From: CAZVIK01 sp964627045
GTDB lineage: Bacteria; Acidobacteriota; Terriglobia; Bryobacterales; Bryobacteraceae
Length of the DNA: 28,699 nt
Assembly: GCA_964627045.1 (NCBI GenBank)
Contig: CAZVIK010000030.1
Coordinates: 1 to 28,699, forward strand
Direction: 5' to 3'
The position numbers and the translations under genes were made by a program. Below are positions 13,366 to 20,986 of the stretch, piece by piece (the stretch's first letter is position 1; each line of letters starts with the position of its first letter). The notes under the pieces were generated by a model. The model worked only from the letters and a program-made list of their open reading frames with translations. It did no database searches and was not told where the DNA came from.

Positions 13366-14940
13366 CTAGAGTCCGACGGCCGGTTGCGCCTCCAGACTGG
13401 CCGGAGCTTCCTCCTCGCCGCCGGGCAGCTTGAACTCCGCCGTGAAGTGAAAACTGCTCCCCTGGTTTGGCTGGCTTTCCACCCAGATCGAGCCGCCCAT
13501 CAGGGCGACGAGCCGCGCGCAAATCGCAAGGCCCAAACCGCAGCCGTCGTGTTCGCGCGTGCGGGACCCATTGGCCTGCGAGAACGCTTCGAAAAGGCGT
13601 GCGGTCCGGTCGGGTGGAATCCCGATGCCCGTGTCGGAGACGGTGAATTGGATCACCACGGCGCCGGCCGTCCGCCGATTCGGGTGGATTTCAAGTGCGA
13701 CCCGCCCGGCGTTGGTGAACTTCACGGCGTTGGACAGCAGGTGGGTCAGTATCTGGCGGACCCGCGCTTCGTCACCCAGGACCAGTTTGGGCACGCCCGG
13801 ACGGGTCTCGAAAACCATGGCGACCCCCTTTTGACGCGCCGGTGGCCCTGCGGCGCGGAGGCAGTCGGTAGCCAGGCGGCACAGATCGACGGGTCTCTCC
13901 TCCAGCCGGAGTTTCCCCGCCTCGATGCTCGAGAAGTCCAGGAAGTCGTTCAGCAGGCTCAACAGCGTCCCGGCCGACGACATGGCCGATTCCAGGTATC
14001 CCCGCTGTTCGGGCGACAGGCCGCTTTCCAGGGCGAGTTGGGTCATCCCGATGATACCGTTCATCGGGGTCCGGATTTCGTGGCTCAGGCTGGCGAGGAA
14101 CCGGGTCTTCAGGCGGCTGGATTCCTCGGCCGCCGCGAGTGCCGTGCGGCTGCGCTGCCGAGCCGCTTCCAACTCCTCGGCCATGTTGTTGAACGCACCG
14201 GCCAGTTCTCCAATCTCGTCGCCGTGAACGGCCTCGGCGCGCTGCGAGAGGTCGCCGGCCGCCAGCCGGCGGGTGGCCTCGGTCAGTTTCTTGAGCGGCG
14301 CCAGAACGGCGCGGACTTGCCGGCGCTGTACCAACCAGATGACGACAAGCAGGACCACCGAAACGGCGGCGCCGTGCCACAACGCGGCGCGAGCCAGGCG
14401 CCGTTCCACATCGGTGGTGAGAGCGACGCGAACGCTCCCCAGGCCGGCCGCTGCCGCTCCGCCCGGCTCCCAATCGACGACCGAGCGGCCGACGCCCGCC
14501 GGAATCGGCGCTTCGGCCTCGGCGGCGTCCGTGCCGGCCAGCCGCCCCAGCGCCGTTACTCCCCGGTCCTGCGGCGCGTCACGGCGGGCGGAGGCATCCG
14601 CCGGGGGCCTGGTCAGACGGACCTCGGGAACGCCGCCCGCGGGAACCACGGAAACCGAGACAACGTTTTCCACCTGGAGCATGGACGAAGCGATCCGTTC
14701 GAGTTCGGAGCGGTCGCCCATCAGGACCGGCGCCGCGCACTGCTGCGCCAGAAGCCGCGCCAGCCCTGCGGCGCTTTGCCGGCGCAACTCGACGACATCA
14801 TTCAGGTAGGATACCGATAGCAGGATGCCGAGGAAGATAACCGACATACCCAGAATGGCGCCCGGCACGTAATTTGCCAGAAGCGTCCGCGTCATCAGGC
14901 TGCGGTCCCTCCAGTTCGATTGGATCGTCCACCGCTTCAT
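13366..14940 (-). CDS. CHASE8-type membrane sensor histidine kinase
   Basis: A 524-residue histidine kinase. Transmembrane helices at 22-46 and 186-206 bracket a periplasmic domain (about 50-180). Its opening (SAAGLARLLAQQCAAPVLMG and the following ELERIASSML) resembles CHASE8. HAMP follows at 207-262. HisKA carries the phospho-acceptor His287 in SLSHEIRTPMNG. HATPase_c has the N box (HLLSNAVKF), G1 (DTGIG), F box (FEAFSQ) and G2 (GCGLGLAI). There is no receiver domain, unlike many related hybrid kinases, and no response regulator gene in the window. The frame is open back to 15381, but the ATG at 14940 overlaps the stop of the binding-protein gene as ATGA and starts just before the first membrane helix. 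It probably reads a periplasmic signal, perhaps via that binding protein. Confidence 0.92.
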   Translation of the reverse strand: MKRWTIQSNWRDRSLMTRTLLANYVPGAILGMSVIFLGILLSVSYLNDVVELRRQSAAGLARLLAQQCAAPVLMGDRSELERIASSMLQVENVVSVSVVPAGGVPEVRLTRPPADASARRDAPQDRGVTALGRLAGTDAAEAEAPIPAGVGRSVVDWEPGGAAAAGLGSVRVALTTDVERRLARAALWHGAAVSVVLLVVIWLVQRRQVRAVLAPLKKLTEATRRLAAGDLSQRAEAVHGDEIGELAGAFNNMAEELEAARQRSRTALAAAEESSRLKTRFLASLSHEIRTPMNGIIGMTQLALESGLSPEQRGYLESAMSSAGTLLSLLNDFLDFSSIEAGKLRLEERPVDLCRLATDCLRAAGPPARQKGVAMVFETRPGVPKLVLGDEARVRQILTHLLSNAVKFTNAGRVALEIHPNRRTAGAVVIQFTVSDTGIGIPPDRTARLFEAFSQANGSRTREHDGCGLGLAICARLVALMGGSIWVESQPNQGSSFHFTAEFKLPGGEEEAPASLEAQPAVGL

Positions 14941-15863
14941 CGCAGGACCCTTAGCTCCACGCCGGGCGGCGCGCTCCATTTCACGCCCAACAGGCGCACA
15001 ATCCGCAGATTCACGGCGAAGTGGACGGTGCGCGCCGGGGTGATCCCGCTGGCCGGCGGTCCGGCCAGCCCCGCCTTCGCCAATTCGGCCGTCTGGCGGC
15101 CGACGTCCCACTGGTCGGCATAGAATCCGGCCAGCGCGCCGGCGGCGACAAAACTCTCCGAGAATCCGACAATGGGGACCCTGGCGCGAATCGAGGCCAG
15201 CAACAGTGGCGTCACCGTGGCCGGCGGATAGAGGGCGGCGTCGGGCAGACACCAGAGTAAATCGGCGCGGCCGCGCCGCGACGCCACGGCGTCCAACACG
15301 CACCGGGGCTCGGTGCAGGGCACCATCTCCAACGCGATCCCGTGCGCACGCGCCGCAGAGGCGAACTCGGCCGGGTCCCACGGCGGGCGATTCGGGTTGT
15401 AGACCACCGCCACGCGGCGGCGGCCGGGAAAGGCCGCGCGAAGCCGGGCGAAGGCCAACGCCGGGGACACGTCGAGCACGACCGCCGCCGAGGGCCGTCC
15501 CGGACGGCCGGTGCGCAGCGATTCGATTTCGTTGTCCAGCAAGACCATGCTCGCGATCAAAGGCGTCTCGCCGGCCTGCTTCGCTGCGGCGGAGGCAGCA
15601 GCGCTCCCGAAAGCGACCACGAGGTCGGGCGGGTTCGGAGGGGCCGGCAGTACGCTCTGCTCCACGCCCCCCGGGCGGAGTCTCACGACGGTCACCTGGA
15701 TTCCGCCGGCCTCCATAGACTCGCGAAAGGCGGTCAAGGCGTCCAGATTGGCCTGCACGCCGCCAGCGCAGACAGCCTTGACCGTTTGCGCGGAGGCCTC
15801 CGGCACGCCCAATAACGCGGCCAGAGCGGCGGCGCCGAATACGGAATGGAGGGCGCGGGTCAA
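14937..15863 (-). CDS. ABC-type periplasmic substrate-binding protein (PF04392-like), TTG start
   Basis: A 308-residue exported binding protein of the ABC_sub_bind family (TrpX/TyrX-like, fold of periplasmic ligand-binding proteins). The start is placed at the TTG whose complement is 15861-15863. AGGGAG stands 7 bases before it, and the product then begins with a signal peptide (MTRALHSVFGAAALAALLG, cleavage near PEASA-QT). The longer open frame upstream would run antisense-like through the receptor gene and lacks exported character. Typical family segments are the DLVVAFGSAAASAAAKQAG region, RVAVVYNPNRPPW and GFYADQWDVGRQTAELA. No ABC permease or ATPase gene is nearby. The gene lies 11 bases after the TonB-dependent receptor stop and is coupled by ATGA to the histidine kinase. 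It may serve as a ligand-binding sensor subunit rather than as a transport protein. Confidence 0.88.
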   Translation of the reverse strand: MTRALHSVFGAAALAALLGVPEASAQTVKAVCAGGVQANLDALTAFRESMEAGGIQVTVVRLRPGGVEQSVLPAPPNPPDLVVAFGSAAASAAAKQAGETPLIASMVLLDNEIESLRTGRPGRPSAAVVLDVSPALAFARLRAAFPGRRRVAVVYNPNRPPWDPAEFASAARAHGIALEMVPCTEPRCVLDAVASRRGRADLLWCLPDAALYPPATVTPLLLASIRARVPIVGFSESFVAAGALAGFYADQWDVGRQTAELAKAGLAGPPASGITPARTVHFAVNLRIVRLLGVKWSAPPGVELRVLR

Positions 15864-15874
15864 CAGGCGGCTCC

Positions 15875-17878
15875 CTAATCCCCCGCGTGCCAGATGAGCT
15901 TCACAAAGGCCGTCCTTCCGGCCAGTGCGTAGATGTAGCCCAGGTGCTCTTCGCTCATGGGCTCGTTGTGCGGCCGTCCTCCGAGGTTCCGCACGCCGAG
16001 CACCACGTCGAACTGGCGGTGCAGGCGGCTGGTGGACGCGGTCAGATCCACGATCGCGCGGGCCGGAACCCCGGCCGCGAAGCCGCCCACGCGCCGTCCG
16101 ATGTATCTCGCCGCCGGGCTGAGGCTCACGCGCCCGCCCCACAGGGGGACCGAGCCTCGGATCGAGGCCAGCGCCCGCGGGGAGTTCGGAAGGTCTCGGG
16201 CGCCCGCGCCGGCGCGCGCCGGCTGGATCGCCAGACCCGAGACGATCTCGATCCCGCCTCCGGGGTTGGCCCTTCCCTCCAGTTCCAGCCCGTGTGCCGA
16301 GCGGCTGGAGGCGTTTCGAAACTGCGCGAAGCCCGCCTCATCCGTCCAGGCCTCGATCAACCCGCGCAGGCTGTAGTGGTAGGCCGAGGCGGCCAGTTGC
16401 ACCCGGTCGCCGAATCCGCGCTCCAACACCACTTCATAGGTCCTGGCGCGCTCCGGGGCTAGCCCCGGACTATCCACATAGAACCTCTCGTAGGCGGAGG
16501 GGTCGCGAAACGATTTGCCGTACAGGTACTTGATGGTGGTGGCTGCGCTCCGCTTGTAGACCACGCCGGCGCGCGGCGTGACCGAATGGCGGTAGAACCG
16601 CGAGTCGTCGCCGCGCAGGCCGAAGAAGAAACTCCACTGCGGGGATAACACGACCTCCTGTTGCGCGAAAACGCCGAAGGCGGCGTTGCGCCGCGCGGCG
16701 TGGATCGCCGGCCCCGGAGAGGAGGCGTCACGGTACTCCTGAAGCGTCCGCAGGTCGGCGCGTCCCTCGGCCCCGACGATGAGGTTCCCAAGGTCCCGGA
16801 CGGGCATCCGGAAGGCCAACCGCGTGCCGAGCCAGTCGCCGCGTCCGATGTCGGCGGCCGGCAGCGCCCGGCCGTCTTCCGACTGGTAGGCGTACCCGCC
16901 GTCAAAGCGGAACTGATCGTAGGAGAATCGCCAGGAGAACTCGGCGGCCGAGCCGACAGCGCGCCGCCAGGCGGCCTCGACAAAGTTATGGGCGTCGCGG
17001 TTGTAGGTCCCGGGATCGCCGACCACGCCCCCGAACCAACCGCCGTCATGAGTGGCGCGCACGGCTCCCCAGTTGCCGGTCACGCTCCAGTCTTTCCAGG
17101 TGAGTTGCGCGAAGGTGTGATAGCCGCCGGCGGAATCCAGCTTTCGGGCCCAGCCGCCGGCGCCGGAATCGATCAGGTTCTCGACGAACGCCGAACGTCC
17201 CGAAGCCGACACCCCGGAAGCCGCCACGAGCAGATTGGCTCCCCCGCCGAGATAGGCCGACCCGGAGGCGATGGCCTTCTTCGTTCCGGAGTGCCCGTAT
17301 TCGGCCGATACGTATCCCCGTGGCGAGTCGACCGGCGCGCGGGTGAAGATGTTCACGGTGGCGAACACGCCGTTGCTGCCGTAGAGCGAAGAGGTCGGGC
17401 CGCGGACCACTTCGATCCGTTCCACCAGGTCCATGTCCACGCCGAAGCTCTCGCCGAACATGTACATCGCGCCGTAGATGTTGTCGGAGAGGCAGTGCCC
17501 GTTCAGCATGACGAGAATGCGGGTGTTGTAGTCGCCCAAAAGGGAAAATCCGCGGACGCCGATGAAGCTGTCCACGCCGTCCTGAGTCAGGTAGAAGCCG
17601 GTGGCATGGCTGAGCACATCGGCCAGCGTCCGGTAGCCGTAGCGCCGTATATCCCCCGCGGTAACGACCGTCACGCGCGCGGGGGCTTCCTGCAATGTCT
17701 GCGTGTACAGCGCTGCGGTTTCGACCCTCGGAACCCCTTCAAACAGCAACGCTTCGGCCGGACGGCCGGGTATCGCTCTTGCGGGCTGACACCAAACGGG
17801 TGCGGTCAAGGACAACGACAGCAGGGCCACCCGCCAGGCCAGGCACGCGCCTCGGCAACGCGCGGGACGATGGGACAT
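15875..17878 (-). CDS. TonB-dependent outer-membrane receptor
   Basis: A 667-residue TonB-dependent receptor. The ATG whose complement is 17876-17878 is chosen over one 9 codons upstream, because GGGAGG stands 5 bases before it and the product begins directly with a signal peptide (about 1-30, ending APVWC). A plug domain occupies about 60-165 (VTVVTAGDIRRYGYRTLADV, FIGVRGFSLLGDYNTRILVM, VERIEVVRGPTSSLYGSNGV). The rest is a beta-barrel with typical strands. The C-terminus is KLIWHAGD, ending in a non-aromatic residue, which is unusual because the barrel normally ends in an aromatic one. The compact size and plug fit the BtuB/colicin-I-receptor/siderophore-type branch rather than the large CarboxypepD-plug oar family common in Solibacter. 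The substrate is unknown. The gene heads the module with binding protein and kinase. Confidence 0.92.
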   Translation of the reverse strand: MSHRPARCRGACLAWRVALLSLSLTAPVWCQPARAIPGRPAEALLFEGVPRVETAALYTQTLQEAPARVTVVTAGDIRRYGYRTLADVLSHATGFYLTQDGVDSFIGVRGFSLLGDYNTRILVMLNGHCLSDNIYGAMYMFGESFGVDMDLVERIEVVRGPTSSLYGSNGVFATVNIFTRAPVDSPRGYVSAEYGHSGTKKAIASGSAYLGGGANLLVAASGVSASGRSAFVENLIDSGAGGWARKLDSAGGYHTFAQLTWKDWSVTGNWGAVRATHDGGWFGGVVGDPGTYNRDAHNFVEAAWRRAVGSAAEFSWRFSYDQFRFDGGYAYQSEDGRALPAADIGRGDWLGTRLAFRMPVRDLGNLIVGAEGRADLRTLQEYRDASSPGPAIHAARRNAAFGVFAQQEVVLSPQWSFFFGLRGDDSRFYRHSVTPRAGVVYKRSAATTIKYLYGKSFRDPSAYERFYVDSPGLAPERARTYEVVLERGFGDRVQLAASAYHYSLRGLIEAWTDEAGFAQFRNASSRSAHGLELEGRANPGGGIEIVSGLAIQPARAGAGARDLPNSPRALASIRGSVPLWGGRVSLSPAARYIGRRVGGFAAGVPARAIVDLTASTSRLHRQFDVVLGVRNLGGRPHNEPMSEEHLGYIYALAGRTAFVKLIWHAGD

Positions 17879-17977
17879 TGAAGCCTCCCGGGCCGACAAC
17901 GGCATGATTCTGAAGACGCTCCCTCATTGGGTTCATCGGCCATTGAGAACACTGGGTTTAGTCCGCCGGGGGCCGCG

Positions 17978-17986
17978 TGCTACGAT
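17978..17986 (+). promoter_or_regulatory. extended -10 element (TGCTACGAT) at a leaderless-type start
   Basis: TG, one base, then TACGAT (17981-17986) fit an extended -10 element. Only 6 bases separate it from the ATG at 17993. Transcription from this element would begin at or next to the A of the start codon. No Shine-Dalgarno is present and no good -35 is seen. Confidence 0.45.
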
Positions 17987-17992
17987 GCCCTT

Positions 17993-19096
17993 ATGAATGC
18001 CTCCGGCCGGGCGGGCTCCGGCCTGACCAGACGCGTTCTTCTTGCGGGGTCTCTGGCCGGAGGGCTGTCGGCGAAAGATCCGGAGCGCCCGCGTTTTCCC
18101 TCCGAGTGGCACGCGTTTCTCGATCCGGCGACCGAGTATCCGCTGACACGGTTGACCAATCCCGTTTATGCGAGCGGCCTGTGCCCGGGCCCCTGGAGCC
18201 GCGATGCCGGCTCGCTGTTGTATTGGGGAACCCGGACGGGCAAGCCGCAAGTCTTCCGAATGGACGTCAAGACGGGCGAATCCGAACAGTTGACCGATGC
18301 CGGGTCTTTGGACCCGGCTTCGGTGGCCCTCCTCCCGGGAGGACGCGGCTTCTGTTTTCGGGACGGCGCGTGGCTCCACCTGTTCGAACTCCACCGGCGG
18401 CGGCAGCGCCGGGCCTACTCGATTCCGGCGGAATGGAGCGTGCGGCCGGGACTTTCGGTTTCGCCCGACGGCCGGAGGCTCGCTTTTATCGAGCAACGCG
18501 GGGACCTGTTCCGGCTGCGCGTGTTGGGGCTTCCCACCGGGTCCGCCGCCACGTGGTTGGAGGAGAAGACGCCGCTGTCGGGTCCCGCCTTACGGACACG
18601 GCCGGAGGGACTGGTGTACCGCCGGGGCGGCGGCGAACTCTGGATCGCCGGAGCGGGCGGCCGGGGGAGCCGGCGGCTGTCGATCGCGGAGGGCGGTTTG
18701 GGGGCGTACCTATGGTCGCCCGATGGGGCTTGGGTGTTGTATCTGAGCCTCCCGGCGGACCGGCGCGCGCTTCATTCGATCCGGCGCATCCAGGTGGACC
18801 GCGGCGCCGACGAACTGGTGGCGCCGACCAGCCAGTTTGTCGCGTTCAGCCCGAATCGCGACGCCTCGGTTTTCGTGGGCGCCAGCGGGAGCAAGGCTTC
18901 GCCGTACCTGTTGCTACTGGTCAGGGCCACAGGGCGGGAACTCGCGCTCTGCGAGCACCGCGCCAGCGACGCGGCCGCCGTCGCACCGGTGTTCTCGCCT
19001 GGCAGCCAACAGGTCTACTTCCAGAGCGATCGCGACGGCCAGAGCGCCATCTACCGCGTGCCGATTGACAAGCTGGTGGAGAAGACCGACACTTGA
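17993..19096 (+). CDS. Tat-type exported beta-propeller (TolB/PD40-like) protein
   Basis: A 367-residue protein with a twin-arginine-like leader (GLTRRVLLAGSLAGGLSA, residues about 10-27). A beta-propeller of PD40/TolB-type repeats follows (LYWGTRTGKPQVFRMDVKTG, RPGLSVSPDGRRLAFIEQRG, and the late FSPGSQQVYFQSDRDGQSAI). Such proteins act outside the cytoplasm as binding or, in the oligogalacturonate lyase group, catalytic propellers. The HAFLDPATEYPLTRLTN opening slightly recalls that group, but its metal-binding histidines were not confirmed. The ATG at 17993 gives a leader that fits export; the frame opens 22 codons earlier without a signal sequence. The VWFA-type gene follows 16 bp downstream, so the two are co-transcribed. 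Expression probably comes from the extended -10 just before the ATG. Confidence 0.82.
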   Translation: MNASGRAGSGLTRRVLLAGSLAGGLSAKDPERPRFPSEWHAFLDPATEYPLTRLTNPVYASGLCPGPWSRDAGSLLYWGTRTGKPQVFRMDVKTGESEQLTDAGSLDPASVALLPGGRGFCFRDGAWLHLFELHRRRQRRAYSIPAEWSVRPGLSVSPDGRRLAFIEQRGDLFRLRVLGLPTGSAATWLEEKTPLSGPALRTRPEGLVYRRGGGELWIAGAGGRGSRRLSIAEGGLGAYLWSPDGAWVLYLSLPADRRALHSIRRIQVDRGADELVAPTSQFVAFSPNRDASVFVGASGSKASPYLLLLVRATGRELALCEHRASDAAAVAPVFSPGSQQVYFQSDRDGQSAIYRVPIDKLVEKTDT

Positions 19097-19112
19097 ACCG
19101 GACGGAGAGAGA

Positions 19113-19910
19113 ATGCTGGCACGGCTGATCCTGACGGGATGCCTGGCGCTGGGAGGCCTGGAGGCGGCCACGCGCCTGCTGGTAACGGTGGTGGACCAGC
19201 GTTCCGGCACGCCGGTTTCCGGCCTGACGGCGGGCGACTTTACCGTTATAGACGACGGGCGGCCGCGGCACGTCGAAGCGGCTGAACCGGCTGCGGGCCC
19301 GGTCGACGTCATGCTGCTGCTTGACACCAGTCTCCTCGGAGTGGTCGTGCAGCCGGTGGCCGAGGGCCTGGTGGGCGGGCTGAAGCCGCATGAGCAGATG
19401 GCGGTGATTTCGTTCCATTCGGCGGCCGACCTGTTGCAGGATTTCACCGCGAGTCCGGAACTGCTGCTGCGCGCCATCGGGTCGGCGAAGTTCGGCAACG
19501 CGCCGAGGGTCCTGGACGCCCTGTACGCCTCGATGGACGAGGGCTTCACCGCGAGCGCCTTCCGGCGGGTGCTGATCCTGCTGTCGTCGGGCGTGGAAGG
19601 TCCCAGCCGGATGAACGAAAGGGACGTGTTGAGGCTGGCCCGCCGCAACGGCGTCTCCATCTACCCGGTCTTCGTTCTGGGGCAGGAGCGGCCGCTATTC
19701 GAGCGGCTGGCGCGGGCCACCGGTGGGGCGTGTTTCGACCTGCGCGGAAGGCAACGCGGCGGCGAAGGCAAGAATGCGGCGCGCATCTTCGAGGTGATCC
19801 GGAGCGCTTACACGCTCACCGTCGAAGGAAACCTGGGGATCGGGGACCGCTTTCGCGTGGAAACAAAAAGGCCGGAGCGAACCTTCGTCTCCGGCCTGCC
19901 ATTGGACTAG
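19113..19910 (+). CDS. acidobacterial VWFA-related domain protein
   Basis: A 265-residue exported protein matching the acidobacterial VWFA-related domain (TIGR03436 type). The N-terminal segment MLARLILTGCLALGGLEA is a signal peptide. LTGC inside it looks like a lipobox, but the hydrophobic stretch continues after the Cys, so ordinary cleavage near LEA is more likely. The short domain before the VWA fold is LVTVVDQRSGTPVSGLTAGD and the following FTVIDDG. The VWA core has VMLLLDTSLLG in place of DxSxS, so the third serine of the metal site is replaced by Leu. The later segments RRVLILLSSGVEG and RRNGVSIYPVFVLG fit the fold. The stop is TAG. The last 30 bases also encode, on the other strand, a terminator for the facing gene. 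Function is unknown; adhesion or protein-protein interaction in the periplasm is typical. Confidence 0.9.
   Translation: MLARLILTGCLALGGLEAATRLLVTVVDQRSGTPVSGLTAGDFTVIDDGRPRHVEAAEPAAGPVDVMLLLDTSLLGVVVQPVAEGLVGGLKPHEQMAVISFHSAADLLQDFTASPELLLRAIGSAKFGNAPRVLDALYASMDEGFTASAFRRVLILLSSGVEGPSRMNERDVLRLARRNGVSIYPVFVLGQERPLFERLARATGGACFDLRGRQRGGEGKNAARIFEVIRSAYTLTVEGNLGIGDRFRVETKRPERTFVSGLPLD
19861..19896 (-). terminator. intrinsic terminator of the coiled-coil gene, nested in the VWFA gene
   Basis: Reading the minus strand, GGCCGGAG, an 11-base loop, CTCCGGCC and then TTTTTGTTT make a textbook intrinsic terminator. It lies 37 bases beyond the stop of the minus-strand coiled-coil gene. It is embedded in the 3' coding end of the convergent VWFA gene. 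No T-tract follows the hairpin on the plus strand. Confidence 0.8.
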
Positions 19911-19933
19911 GACAACATGCTTCGGGTCAAGGA

Positions 19934-20806
19934 TCAGTTGCGAGCCTGCAACGTCTTCGGCGTGGCGAGGTATCCCGCGATCTGGTCCTTGGTAATCTCG
20001 TTGACAACCAGTTCGACCGGCTGACGCGAGCCAGCAAGGTAGAACTGCACCGGTTCGTTGGTGTTCTTGTCCTTCTTCTCGACCTTCTTGTCGTCGGCGA
20101 TCAACTGAACGGTGTACTTGTTCTTTTTCACGTCGGCCTTGGTGAGCTGAACCTGCACGTTGCCGACCTTCTGGAATTGCTTGGACTTGGCGATGCGGAA
20201 CTCGTAGTAGTTGCGATCGCCGAGCGACCGTAGCGCCGCCAACTCGCGCGCGTTGGTGGCGATCAGACCGCTCTGCACGCCCTGGTCTCCCCGCACGCTC
20301 TTGAGTTCGGAGATGGTCTTGTCCAGTTCGGACTTGGCGGAGGCCACTTCGCTGCGCACATTGCCGATGTCGGTCGAAACGTCCGAAACCTTGGCGTTGG
20401 TGGCGTTGGCGGCTTCCCTTACCTCATTCAACTGGCTGGCCACCTGCGCCTGCTGCCGCGCGCTTTCCTCCTGGAGCCGGCGGGCGACCTCATCGGCGTG
20501 CTTTTGGGCTTCCTGACGGACCTGCCCGGTGGCTGACGCAGTCAGCTTACGCGCGGCGTCGAGCTCGGCGCGCAGCTTCTCAAGATCCTGGCGGCTCGTG
20601 GAGTTGCCGAGCGTGGCGGTTTCCTGAACCTTGGTGATTTCCGACACCATGGCGTGCCGCAAAGCCGCGACTTCCTGCTTGACCCCATCCAGCCAGACGA
20701 ACGTGATGGCATTGGCGCCTACCAGGGCCAGCACGACGCCGAACAGAATCGGAACGGCGAATCCTCTCGACTTCGGCTCTGAACCCAGGTTCCTGTCGTC
20801 GTTCAT
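19934..20806 (-). CDS. membrane-anchored coiled-coil protein
   Basis: A 290-residue protein with a single N-terminal membrane anchor at about 17-38 (FAVPILFGVVLALVGANAITFVW), uncleaved in appearance. A long coiled coil covers about 40-215, with regular heptads and segments such as LRAELDAARKLTAS, VARRLQEESARQQAQVASQL and SEVASAKSELDKTISELKSV. The C-terminal 75 residues form a compact beta-rich, Lys-rich domain (YYEFRIAKSKQFQKVGNVQV). The ATG at 20806 has GGGAGG 5 bases before it. The open frame extends to 21091, but there is no leader sequence in that extension. I do not recognise a named family; the architecture suits an envelope scaffold exposed to the periplasm. It is convergent with the VWFA gene and divergent from the glutaminase-A-like gene. 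The terminator is inside the VWFA gene. Confidence 0.85.
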   Translation of the reverse strand: MNDDRNLGSEPKSRGFAVPILFGVVLALVGANAITFVWLDGVKQEVAALRHAMVSEITKVQETATLGNSTSRQDLEKLRAELDAARKLTASATGQVRQEAQKHADEVARRLQEESARQQAQVASQLNEVREAANATNAKVSDVSTDIGNVRSEVASAKSELDKTISELKSVRGDQGVQSGLIATNARELAALRSLGDRNYYEFRIAKSKQFQKVGNVQVQLTKADVKKNKYTVQLIADDKKVEKKDKNTNEPVQFYLAGSRQPVELVVNEITKDQIAGYLATPKTLQARN

Positions 20807-20880
20807 TTCTTCCTCCCGCGACCCGGAAAGTGCAACTGGCCTGCCACACTCAGGCGACGATAGATCTCCTTTGTTTTCAT
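20803..20880 (-). CDS. possible 25-residue leader peptide overlapping the coiled-coil gene start
   Basis: A short frame on the minus strand (MKTKEIYRRLSVAGQLHFPG, then RGRKK) ends in a TGA that overlaps the coiled-coil ATG as ATGA. The GGGAGG that serves the downstream start is inside it. It has no obvious Shine-Dalgarno, and its frame is open far upstream, so it may be chance. It is reported as a weak candidate for a translationally coupled leader. Confidence 0.2.
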   Translation of the reverse strand: MKTKEIYRRLSVAGQLHFPGRGRKK

Positions 20881-20956
20881 TTTGTTGGATGCTTGCGGTA
20901 TCCAGGCCTCCCCGCATAAGAACTTCCCGGGCAGGTAGTTTCTGCATCCCTGGCGG

Positions 20957-20965
20957 TGATACAGT
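20957..20965 (+). promoter_or_regulatory. extended -10 element (TGATACAGT) before the glutaminase-A-like gene
   Basis: TG, one base, then TACAGT (20960-20965) fit an extended -10. Transcription would begin near 20972, directly before GGAGGT (20975-20980), which lies 6 bases before the ATG at 20987. No -35 with good spacing is seen. Confidence 0.4.
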
Positions 20966-20986
20966 CGTTCGGGTGGAGGTGCGAAG

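Noticed and set aside
13354..14820. A 488-codon plus-strand frame opposite the histidine kinase
   Set aside because: It is antisense to strongly conserved kinase motifs and shows Arg/Pro/Gln-rich shadow composition with no recognisable domain.
14941..15381. N-terminal extension of the histidine kinase
   Set aside because: Arg-rich shadow of the binding-protein gene; the membrane helix starts soon after the ATG at 14940.
16661..17881. A 406-codon plus-strand frame opposite the TonB receptor
   Set aside because: Shadow of the receptor gene; no conserved motif or ribosome-binding site.
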